NCBI GenBank assembly: GCA_900544305.1
Contig: UQUV01000067.1
Span: forward strand, 1-7,345
Length of the DNA: 7,345 nucleotides
Direction of reading: 5' to 3'
DNA from: an uncultured Porphyromonadaceae bacterium
GTDB lineage: Bacteria; Bacteroidota; Bacteroidia; Bacteroidales; Muribaculaceae
Shown here one piece after another: positions 1 through 5,791 of this stretch. Both the position numbers and the translations under genes were made by a program. The notes beneath the pieces were generated by a model. It was not told the DNA's origin. It saw only the letters and a program-made list of their open reading frames with translations, and searched no databases. The number at the start of each line of letters is the position of its first letter. Position 1 is the stretch's first letter.

Positions 1-60
1 ATTGAATTTCAATAATTTCAAAGAACTTCTATGATTTTTTAGTGGACACTAATGTGTTAG
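1..60. other. Non-coding edge with two short dyads
   Basis: No gene is supported here. Two short symmetric elements are visible: a 13-bp palindrome, ATTGAATTTCAAT, at 1-13, and TTAGTG-GA-CACTAA at 39-52. They could be operator-like sites or the edge of an insertion sequence that lies outside the window, but no transposase or target duplication is visible. The stretch sits beyond the terminator of the leftmost gene. Confidence 0.3.
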
Positions 61-111
61 AAAATAAAAAGAAAGTGACCCTTCTGCCATTCTGAATGGC
101 TTTTGGGTCAC
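61..111 (-). terminator. Intrinsic terminator of the Sir2 gene
   Basis: Read on the minus strand, a two-part hairpin begins 9 nt after the stop codon of the Sir2 gene. The lower stem has 7 bp (105-111 with 75-81, GTGACCC/GGGTCAC). A 4x4 internal loop follows, then an upper stem of 6 bp (95-100 with 86-91, GCCATT/AATGGC) and a 3-nt loop. On the minus strand the hairpin is followed by a T-rich run (74 down to 61, CTTTCTTTTTATTTT). The plus-strand side has no T-tract, so it is directional. Confidence 0.85.
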
Positions 112-120
112 CCTCTTGGG

Positions 121-819
121 TTATAGTTGGGATTTCAGTATTTCGGTCAGCTCGGCCACGCCTTCGGTGGCGGTTTTTGCGATGACGGTCACTTTTCCGG
201 CGCCGTCGGGAATTGGGGCCGGGCGCGGGTCAATGTAGTAGATGGGCACGCCGGGGCGGACATAGTAGAGCAGTCCGGCAGCCGGGTAGACGTTGAGCGA
301 AGTGCCGATGACTACGAATATGTCGGCCTGGCGAACCAACTCGATGGCAGGCTCAATGTTGGGCACGGCTTCCTGGAAGAACACAATGTGCGGACGTACA
401 GGGTCGCCGTATTTGTCGCGGGTTTCCGGCGTGGTTTCCAGATTGTCGGGCGTAAGCGTGTATACGCGGTCTTCATGGCGCATGGAGCGCACTTTCATCA
501 GCTCGCCGTGCAGATGGAGCACATGTGTGCTGCCGGCGCGTTCGTGCAGGTCGTCGACATTCTGGGTGATGATGCGTACGTCAAAAAATTCTTCCAGTTT
601 TTTCAGCCCGATATGGGCGGCGTTCGGCTGGCAGTGGATAAGTTCCTTGCGGCGAATGTTGTAGAACTCGTGCACAAGTGCCGGGTTACGCACGAATCCG
701 TCGTGGCTGGCCACATCCATTACCGGGTATTTGTCCCAAAGTCCGCCGGCATCGCGGAAGGTCGACAGTCCGCTTTCCGCGCTGATTCCGGCTCCGGTTG
801 ATACGATAAGTTTTTTCAT
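121..819 (-). CDS. cobB: Sir2-family NAD-dependent protein deacylase, short zinc-less form
   Basis: A cytoplasmic NAD-dependent protein-lysine deacylase of 232 aa, about the size of a bare sirtuin catalytic core. Visible NAD-site motifs are GAGISAESGLSTFRD (9-23), TQNVDDLHERAG (85-96) and GTSLN (172-176). H104 in HLHGEL is the expected catalytic histidine. Y53 and R56 (FYNIRR) match the Tyr/Arg pair that reads acidic acyl groups in SIRT5/CobB-type enzymes, so desuccinylase or demalonylase activity is likely by family inference. The zinc-ribbon region (about 108-142) has no cysteine; the only Cys is C63. The usual FGE motif reads FQE (148-150). The ATG at 819-817 places the Rossmann motif right at the N-terminus, as is normal for the family. 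Base composition is visibly GC-richer than the other genes here. It is a single-gene unit with its own terminator; no clear TAnnTTTG promoter was found upstream. Confidence 0.93.
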   Translation of the reverse strand: MKKLIVSTGAGISAESGLSTFRDAGGLWDKYPVMDVASHDGFVRNPALVHEFYNIRRKELIHCQPNAAHIGLKKLEEFFDVRIITQNVDDLHERAGSTHVLHLHGELMKVRSMRHEDRVYTLTPDNLETTPETRDKYGDPVRPHIVFFQEAVPNIEPAIELVRQADIFVVIGTSLNVYPAAGLLYYVRPGVPIYYIDPRPAPIPDGAGKVTVIAKTATEGVAELTEILKSQL

Positions 820-1241
820 AGCTATGCTGTTTGTTTTTGTGTTCTTGTTTTGTCTGTCAGTTTGGAAAATGTTTAAGGGCTGATGTGGCCGGTGTGAGTT
901 GCGTTTCCGCTTTCTGTGCCGGACACTTTCCTATATTGTCCGAGTATGAAAAACAGGCTTTACGAAGATAGGAATTTTTCTGTAAAATCGGTAATCTGAA
1001 GGGTGAAAAATACGAGTGTAAAATTATTGCAAAATGTGTATTTCTTAGTTAAATATTGGGCTGTCTGTTGCTATGTTTGAAAATATCGCTAACTTTACAA
1101 AAAATGTTTTTGAGTTACGTTGTCATTCAGAATGAGTGGGATATAGATGCTATGAAACACATGATACCATATTTTTGAACGACATGCAAGGATAGAAAAA
1201 ATTAACAAAAACCTATATTTTAACTTAAAATCTAATTTTGT
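820..1241. other. Divergent intergenic region, no gene
   Basis: This 422-bp gap separates the minus-strand Sir2 gene from the plus-strand secreted-protein gene, so it must hold both start regions. The part next to the Sir2 gene is T-rich on the plus strand, giving an A-rich leader for that gene. The last 50 bases before 1242 are strongly A/T-rich, typical of Bacteroidetes leaders, and have no Shine-Dalgarno sequence. A 6-bp dyad CGGACA (920-925)/TGTCCG (937-942) and a short dyad CATTC-A-GAATG (1124-1134) are present. I see no RNA gene, riboswitch or small ORF that I would support. Confidence 0.6.
1170..1177 (+). promoter_or_regulatory. Candidate -7 element for the secreted-protein gene
   Basis: TATTTTTG fits the Bacteroidetes -7 consensus TAnnTTTG and would give a leader of roughly 60 nt before the ATG at 1242. 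There is no TTTG at the expected -33 distance, so this is weak. Two other consensus matches, TATGTTTG (1072-1079) and TAATTTTG (1233-1240), also lack a -33 partner; the latter abuts the start codon and would be too close. Confidence 0.25.
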
Positions 1242-4200
1242 ATGAAAAAGTCATTACTTAATTTGGCGTTTGGCGGTCTTGCAGTGCTGTCGATGGCGTC
1301 AATGGTGAACGCGCAGACTTTGACACTGGATTGGAAGTATACGGAGGACATTCCGACTTCTGCTGGCGCAAGAAGCGCAACTGGATTCCAAGGTAAATTG
1401 TGGACTAACGACAAGGATGCAAAACAACTCATTTATTGGGATGAGGAAGGCAAGCATGTCGTAACTGGGGCTGAAGGTGCATCGCTTGCCGGTTCAGGTA
1501 CAGCCATTACATTCGACAATGCCGGAAACCTGATTATGAACGGCGGATTCCCAAATGCGGCATCCAGCACAACATTCCAGATTCTTCCTGCAGGAGGAGA
1601 TGCTCTGATTGATTTGAACGTGACACTTCCAGAAGGAGTGGCAGCAGGCCGTATGGATATTATGGGCCGTGCTATCGGTAATGTGATGAGTGAAGACGGT
1701 GGTGCTTTCTACATTATTCCGACAGGTGGTACGAAGATTGCTAAGGTGTTTGTTGCCAATGGTGCCCAAGTGGCAGAAAAAACTGAAGCATCTGCCCAGA
1801 CAATTGCAGTGGGAAGCATTGCTGCTGCTGATAACCTGACATACGTTCAGCCGCTTGACAATGATGTCAACGGTTGGAATGTTGCATGGCGTGTCCGCAC
1901 AGGCAAGGATTTCTGCTATTGGCAAAATGGTGAAACAAAGGTGTACAGCAACGCCGGTGCCTCTACAACAGCCGGTGGCGACATTGTTGTGCTGAACGGT
2001 GTTACATATACTTTTGAACCGATGGGTACGGATTATGCCGACGGTTTCCAGGTGGTTGACCGTTCGACAAATACGGTTGTCGCTACTCATGAGACAGAAT
2101 GTGACGCAGTGTCAGCAGCTGTAAACTCTTTGATTGTTGAAAAAGTTGACGAATATACTGCTAATGTTTACCACATGCTTCCGAGCAGAATGGTAGCCAA
2201 GTATACATTCGCATTGCCGAAACCTATACCACTTGACGTGAGAAATGCTTACGCATACGATATCACAGTTGCTACAGCTGAAGGCAAGGCTACTGTAAGC
2301 TATCGTCTGAATGCTCCGGCTTCTGCAGTCAAAGTTCAATTGTGGAACGGCGACGAATTGGTGAAGGAAGTTGACGGTACGACAATTGCCGAATATGGTG
2401 ATCAGGAAAAGGCAACTGTCAAGAACTTGAATACCGTAGTTATGGACATTGCCGACGTTACAGCTCCGGGTAACTATACATATAAGGTAAAAGTCAGCAG
2501 CGACGTTGTGGACACTCCTACTGCCGCAGGTCCTGTTTACCGTTTCTGGAGTCCTTACGGAATTGCTGTTGACAACAATCCTGATAGCCCGTATTTCGGC
2601 CGTGTTCTTGTGACAGAAACTCAAACAAGCTTGCCTGACAAGACTTATCACTCAGCTCCGTCATTGGGCGGTATAGGTATTGGTATCTATGCATTCGACC
2701 AGATGTTGCAGCCGATTGAAAACGCTCAGGGTACACACGGTTTCACTGCCGGTATGGAAATGTCGACAGGTAAATATCCGAACGGAACTTCTGCTATCTA
2801 CGACCCGAAACGTATCCACATTTCGGATGACGGACGTATCTTCTTGTCTCGTGTGACTACAAATGCTTCTTCTTTGTGGGAAATTAATCCTGACGATTTG
2901 AATGCTCCTGCAACAGAAATTTTCAAGGGCACTCTTGGTACTGAGGGTTATGTGACAGACGCTGAAGGTAACTTCGTTGCCGGTCCGGCTACTGCTATGG
3001 ATGTTTGGGGCGAAGGCGAAAACTTGAAGGTTGCCATCGTTTCTTGTAAAGACGGTTACGCACTTGATCCTAAGGCTCACCGTGTAGACGTTTACAATTT
3101 GGGTACTGCAAAAGAATGGTCAAGCAAGCCGTCGCAGGAACTTGCTTCTATCAGCAATAAGTATTGGATTAATTCAGCCGTTGTTAATATGGCATTTGAT
3201 GCTGATGGTAAGGGCTTGACAGTCGGTCAGTATCGTGCTACTCCAAACGACAATGAACCTGCATACAAGCATGTGAACCTTGAAACAGGAGAAGTTGACT
3301 ATACAGACCTTACAACTGTTGCCGGTGGTGCAGGTATGGCATGGAATGCTGACCACACTTTGTTTGCTATGGTTTCCGGTAAGGGTATTATCGGCATCTT
3401 CGAAGTGACAAAAGATGAAAGCGGCGTTCCTACTTTCAACAAGAAGTATGAATTCAACACTGGTTTCGGTACAAACATCAATGCAATTGCATGGGATGCT
3501 GCCAACAACCTCTTCACTTGCTCTAATTCAGGCGAAGAATTCGGTCAGTTTGCTATGCCGCGTGAAAACGGTGATGTAACTGTTGCCGCTGCTTCCAAAT
3601 ACAATTTCAAAATAGAGGCTGACGTTCCTGAAAATCTTTACCTCATCGGTATGGTCAATGGTTTGAACTGGGATCCGACTCAGGGCGAACTGATGACAAA
3701 CGAAGGTGACGGCGTATTTACAACTCAAATCATCGATGCAGCTGTTGGTGAAACATTCGGCTTCTCTTCTGTATTGGCTGAAAACAACGATGGTGGCGGT
3801 TGGGATTATGTCAACGCAAACCGTTACGGTGCTGTTGCCGACAATACTCCGGTTGTAATTGGTGAAGAGAATGCTATCTATCAAAATGCATTTGCATTCA
3901 ACTTGCCGAAGTCAGGAACTTATAATTTGACTGTAGACCTTGTCAATATGAATATGTTTGTAGAATATGTTGAACCTGAAAATCCGGAAACACTTTATCT
4001 GTTCGGTACAATTACAGAAACTGATCAATGGGTTCCAACTACAAATGTAGAACTTGTAAATGACGGTAATGATGTCTACACGGCTATGGATGTTGAAATC
4101 TATGCGTCTGGTGACGAAGGTGAAACTTACGGTTATATCGCGTTTACAGCGACTCCGAGCGAAGACTGGAACGTAGTAAATGCAACTCGTTATGGTCCGG

Positions 4201-4547
4201 TGGTTGGCAATACTGAACTTGTAAATGAAGTGGCTACTGAAATCGGCAGAAACGGCGATACTTCTTACAAGATTGTTCCGGGAACATACGACTTTACAGT
4301 TGATTTGAATGCTAATACTGTAACTGTAGTTGAAAAGGGCAGTGGTGTTGAGCAAGTAATCAATGCAGTAGCCGTTATCGGTGGAAACGGAAATATCCGC
4401 ATTGTGGGCGAAGCTCAGAGCGTATCTGTTTACAATGTGAACGGTCAGGCTGTTGTTCTGAACAGCGCAGAACGTTCGTTCGACGTAGCAGCCGGTATTT
4501 ATTTAGTGGTTGTTGACGGTAAGACTACAAAAGTGATGGTGAAATAA
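1242..4547 (+). CDS. Secreted multidomain beta-rich protein with T9SS-like C-terminal sorting domain
   Basis: An 1101-aa exported protein of no recognised specific function. Residues 1-24 form a Sec signal peptide (MKKSLLNLAFGGLAVLS..., cleavage expected at VNA|Q), which supports the ATG at 1242. Residues 25-334 are beta-rich and propeller-like. About 335-430 resemble an Ig/FlgD-like domain (YDITVATAEGKATVSYRL). About 432-790 carry NHL/propeller-like blades such as YGIAVDNNPDSPYFGRV, MAWNADHTLFAM and IAWDAANNLFTC. Two tandem modules at about 793-912 and 913-1030 start YLIG/YLFG and share VNANRYG/VNATRYG and TVDL; they resemble SusE/SusF C-terminal carbohydrate-binding modules. Residues 1033-1101 look like a type IX secretion type A sorting domain (VSVYNVNGQ ... 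GIYLVVVDGKTTKVMVK). The inferred location is the cell surface or medium, with glycan binding possible but unproven. No SusC/SusD genes are adjacent. It is monocistronic, ending in a strong terminator 30 nt downstream. Confidence 0.88.
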   Translation: MKKSLLNLAFGGLAVLSMASMVNAQTLTLDWKYTEDIPTSAGARSATGFQGKLWTNDKDAKQLIYWDEEGKHVVTGAEGASLAGSGTAITFDNAGNLIMNGGFPNAASSTTFQILPAGGDALIDLNVTLPEGVAAGRMDIMGRAIGNVMSEDGGAFYIIPTGGTKIAKVFVANGAQVAEKTEASAQTIAVGSIAAADNLTYVQPLDNDVNGWNVAWRVRTGKDFCYWQNGETKVYSNAGASTTAGGDIVVLNGVTYTFEPMGTDYADGFQVVDRSTNTVVATHETECDAVSAAVNSLIVEKVDEYTANVYHMLPSRMVAKYTFALPKPIPLDVRNAYAYDITVATAEGKATVSYRLNAPASAVKVQLWNGDELVKEVDGTTIAEYGDQEKATVKNLNTVVMDIADVTAPGNYTYKVKVSSDVVDTPTAAGPVYRFWSPYGIAVDNNPDSPYFGRVLVTETQTSLPDKTYHSAPSLGGIGIGIYAFDQMLQPIENAQGTHGFTAGMEMSTGKYPNGTSAIYDPKRIHISDDGRIFLSRVTTNASSLWEINPDDLNAPATEIFKGTLGTEGYVTDAEGNFVAGPATAMDVWGEGENLKVAIVSCKDGYALDPKAHRVDVYNLGTAKEWSSKPSQELASISNKYWINSAVVNMAFDADGKGLTVGQYRATPNDNEPAYKHVNLETGEVDYTDLTTVAGGAGMAWNADHTLFAMVSGKGIIGIFEVTKDESGVPTFNKKYEFNTGFGTNINAIAWDAANNLFTCSNSGEEFGQFAMPRENGDVTVAAASKYNFKIEADVPENLYLIGMVNGLNWDPTQGELMTNEGDGVFTTQIIDAAVGETFGFSSVLAENNDGGGWDYVNANRYGAVADNTPVVIGEENAIYQNAFAFNLPKSGTYNLTVDLVNMNMFVEYVEPENPETLYLFGTITETDQWVPTTNVELVNDGNDVYTAMDVEIYASGDEGETYGYIAFTATPSEDWNVVNATRYGPVVGNTELVNEVATEIGRNGDTSYKIVPGTYDFTVDLNANTVTVVEKGSGVEQVINAVAVIGGNGNIRIVGEAQSVSVYNVNGQAVVLNSAERSFDVAAGIYLVVVDGKTTKVMVK

Positions 4548-4576
4548 GAAGTATCGTTTCAACTTCATTATATAGT

Positions 4577-4618
4577 GAAATGGGCTTTCGGGGTAACCTG
4601 AGAGCCCATTTCTTTTTT
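4577..4618 (+). terminator. Strong intrinsic terminator with GNRA-type tetraloop
   Basis: The hairpin pairs 4577-4592 with 4597-4612: 16 continuous base pairs, two of them G-U in RNA, from GAAATGGGCT on the left to AGCCCATTTC on the right. It is capped by a GTAA loop (4593-4596), a GNRA tetraloop in RNA. Six T residues follow immediately (4613-4618). It closes the secreted-protein transcript. The right T-tract runs straight into the first 77-bp repeat. Confidence 0.93.
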
Positions 4619-4798
4619 CTTTGGATAAGTCAAGTTGCGCTTCGGTAATGCAGGTTTGAATAAATTCGTTGAGCATTGTGCTCAGCTTACGTTATCTTTG
4701 GATAAGCTAAGTTGCGCTTCGGTAATGCAAAATTGAATAAATTCGTTGAGCATTGTGCTCAGCTTACGTTATCTTTGGATAAGCTAAGTTGCGCTTCG

Positions 4799-4833
4799 GG
4801 AATGCAAAATTGAATAAATTCATTTTGCATTCC
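4799..4833 (+). repeat. Perfect 11-bp inverted repeat inside the third unit
   Basis: GGAATGCAAAA (4799-4809) pairs perfectly with TTTTGCATTCC (4823-4833) across a 13-nt spacer. An outer pair, TAAGCT (4780-4785) with AGCTTA (4838-4843), extends the symmetry. The -33 box TTTG (4824-4827) lies inside the right arm. In units 1 and 2 the same arms are mismatched. Confidence 0.85.
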
Positions 4834-4854
4834 GCTCAGCTTACATTATCTTTG
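4824..4854 (+). promoter_or_regulatory. Consensus Bacteroidetes promoter for the sufE gene run
   Basis: TTTG (4824-4827), a 19-nt spacer and TATCTTTG (4847-4854) match the known sigma-AB type consensus TTTG-N19-21-TAnnTTTG of Bacteroides. Transcription would start a few bases after 4854, leaving a short A/T-rich leader of about 20 nt before the ATG at 4881. At the equivalent -33 positions the two upstream units have TGAG (4670-4673, 4747-4750), so only the third copy is a full promoter. Confidence 0.8.
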
Positions 4855-4880
4855 TAAAATAACAATATAATTTACGAAAA

Positions 4881-5309
4881 ATGGGCTCAATTAATAGCAT
4901 ACAAGACGAAATCATTGATGAATTCAGCGGATTCTCCGACTGGATGGACAAATATTCGCTGATTATAGAAACGGGCAATTCGCTTCCTGCACTTGATGAA
5001 AAATATAAGACTCCTGAAAATATCATCGAGGGATGTCAGAGCCGTGTGTGGGTGCATGCGAATTATGAAAATGGAGTAATTACGTTTGAAGCCGACAGCG
5101 ACGCTATTATTGTCAAGGGCATTATTTCGTTGCTGATTCGTGTGCTTTCCGGACAGACTCCTGACGATATTCTGAATGCCGACCTGTATTTCATTGATGA
5201 GATTGGCTTGAAAGAACACTTGTCGCCGACACGCAGCAACGGCTTGCTGGCGATGGTGAAGCAAATCAAGATGTACGCCTTGGCGTTTAAAGCAAAAGAA
5301 ACTTTGTAG
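4881..5309 (+). CDS. sufE: SufE-family cysteine desulfurase sulfur acceptor
   Basis: A 142-aa cytoplasmic protein of the SufE family. By family knowledge it takes persulfide sulfur from the cysteine desulfurase SufS on an active-site cysteine and passes it to the SufBCD scaffold for iron-sulfur cluster assembly. The active cysteine is C52 in EGCQSRVW (50-57). The C-terminal motif GLKEHLSPTRSNGL is also typical. Full length fits the family (about 135-145 aa). The ATG at 4881 begins MGSINSIQDEI, the usual distance before the FxxFxDWxDKY segment, and lies about 20 nt after the predicted transcription start. No sufS or sufBCD is in the window, so here it is separated from its partners. It is the first gene of a run of three, followed after 3 bases by a membrane protein. 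Confidence 0.95.
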   Translation: MGSINSIQDEIIDEFSGFSDWMDKYSLIIETGNSLPALDEKYKTPENIIEGCQSRVWVHANYENGVITFEADSDAIIVKGIISLLIRVLSGQTPDDILNADLYFIDEIGLKEHLSPTRSNGLLAMVKQIKMYALAFKAKETL

Positions 5310-5312
5310 AAA

Positions 5313-5771
5313 ATGGAAATGCTAAAAAATAAGTGGGTGCTTGGAATGGCGGCTTTTCTGTTGGCCACTGTTGTCGTTTATCTTTTTGTACCTCTTTTTA
5401 AAGTATCGATTTTTGGGATTGACACCGGGCTTGACTATCTGAAAATAGTGTTCAAGACGAAAAACGTGTCGAATATCGTATCTTTTTTGTTGCCGTTTAT
5501 CGGTTGTATCGGTGGCATAGCGTGCGGCTTGTGCAAGGGGCGCGGACCGCATATCCTGACGGTGGCCTTTTCGTTGCTTCCGGTCATGTTTTTCAGCTAT
5601 TTCATCATTATGCTTCAGAAATATGCCAGTGCAAAAATTATGGGAATAGAGCTTGTGTCGGTCTTTGATTTGGTGGGAAGCGGCATTTGGCTTGGTCTGT
5701 TGTCTTCGTTGTTGGCGCTGGCGGCATCTGTCATGCTTGTAGTGAGTGATAAAAACAAATTTAAATCATAA
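5313..5771 (+). CDS. Unrecognised four-helix inner membrane protein
   Basis: A 152-aa hydrophobic protein of no family I recognise. Four membrane helices are apparent at about 8-29, 52-73, 81-101 and 117-144, with a short basic N-terminus (MEMLKNK) and a hydrophilic basic tail (SDKNKFKS). The second helix is followed by a Cys/Gly/basic turn (CGLCKGRGP, 71-79) with C71 and C74 close together; C65 lies in the helix. There are no catalytic or transport motifs. The ATG at 5313 is only 3 bases after the sufE stop, implying translational coupling; an in-frame ATG two codons later (5319) is also possible. It precedes the peptide transporter by 20 bases, so all three are likely co-transcribed. Function unknown; no evidence ties it to Fe-S assembly beyond position. 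Confidence 0.85.
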   Translation: MEMLKNKWVLGMAAFLLATVVVYLFVPLFKVSIFGIDTGLDYLKIVFKTKNVSNIVSFLLPFIGCIGGIACGLCKGRGPHILTVAFSLLPVMFFSYFIIMLQKYASAKIMGIELVSVFDLVGSGIWLGLLSSLLALAASVMLVVSDKNKFKS

Positions 5772-5791
5772 ACCATTAACACTTATCATTT

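Larger units (their letters stand above)
4619..4854 (+). repeat. Three tandem 77-bp promoter-bearing palindromic repeats
   Basis: Units lie at 4619-4695, 4696-4772 and 4773-4849, each exactly 77 bp and beginning CTTTGGATAAG; the final CTTTG (4850-4854) completes the last boundary. By eye, units 1 and 2 differ at 5 positions and units 2 and 3 at 7, with no indels. Each unit has a 5' arm (TAAGCTAAGTTGCGCTTCGG in units 2 and 3), a central TTGAATAAATTC spacer and a 3' arm ending CTCAGCTTAC. Each ends in TATCTTTG (4693-4700, 4770-4777, 4847-4854), a match to the Bacteroidetes -7 element. No ORF, spacers or terminal duplications are seen. From memory it resembles dispersed palindromic repeats found between genes in Bacteroidales, which I cannot verify here. 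Confidence 0.93.

Noticed and set aside
127..801. 224-codon plus-strand open frame opposite the Sir2 gene
   Set aside because: The minus strand encodes a clear sirtuin with all motifs. The antisense frame is open because of high GC third positions and its translation shows no recognisable family pattern.
920..942. 6-bp dyad CGGACA/TGTCCG as a terminator or riboswitch
   Set aside because: The stem is short, the loop is 11 nt and no T-tract follows on either strand; at most a weak operator candidate.
820..1000. Consensus promoter for the Sir2 gene
   Set aside because: I scanned for CAAAnnTA on the plus strand (TAnnTTTG on the minus) and found no match in this stretch.
1494..4355. Series of minus-strand open frames opposite the secreted-protein gene
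   Set aside because: They are Cys/His/Ile-rich shadow translations with no motifs, opposite a continuous 1101-codon gene with signal peptide and sorting domain.
4619..4854. CRISPR array or clustered small RNA array
   Set aside because: The 77-bp units are contiguous with no variable spacers, and no cas genes are nearby. The structure fits a tandem palindromic promoter repeat better.
4887..5368. Minus-strand open frames opposite sufE
   Set aside because: SufE is unambiguous on the plus strand (EGCQSRVW, SPTRSNGL); the antisense frames have no family features or terminator support.
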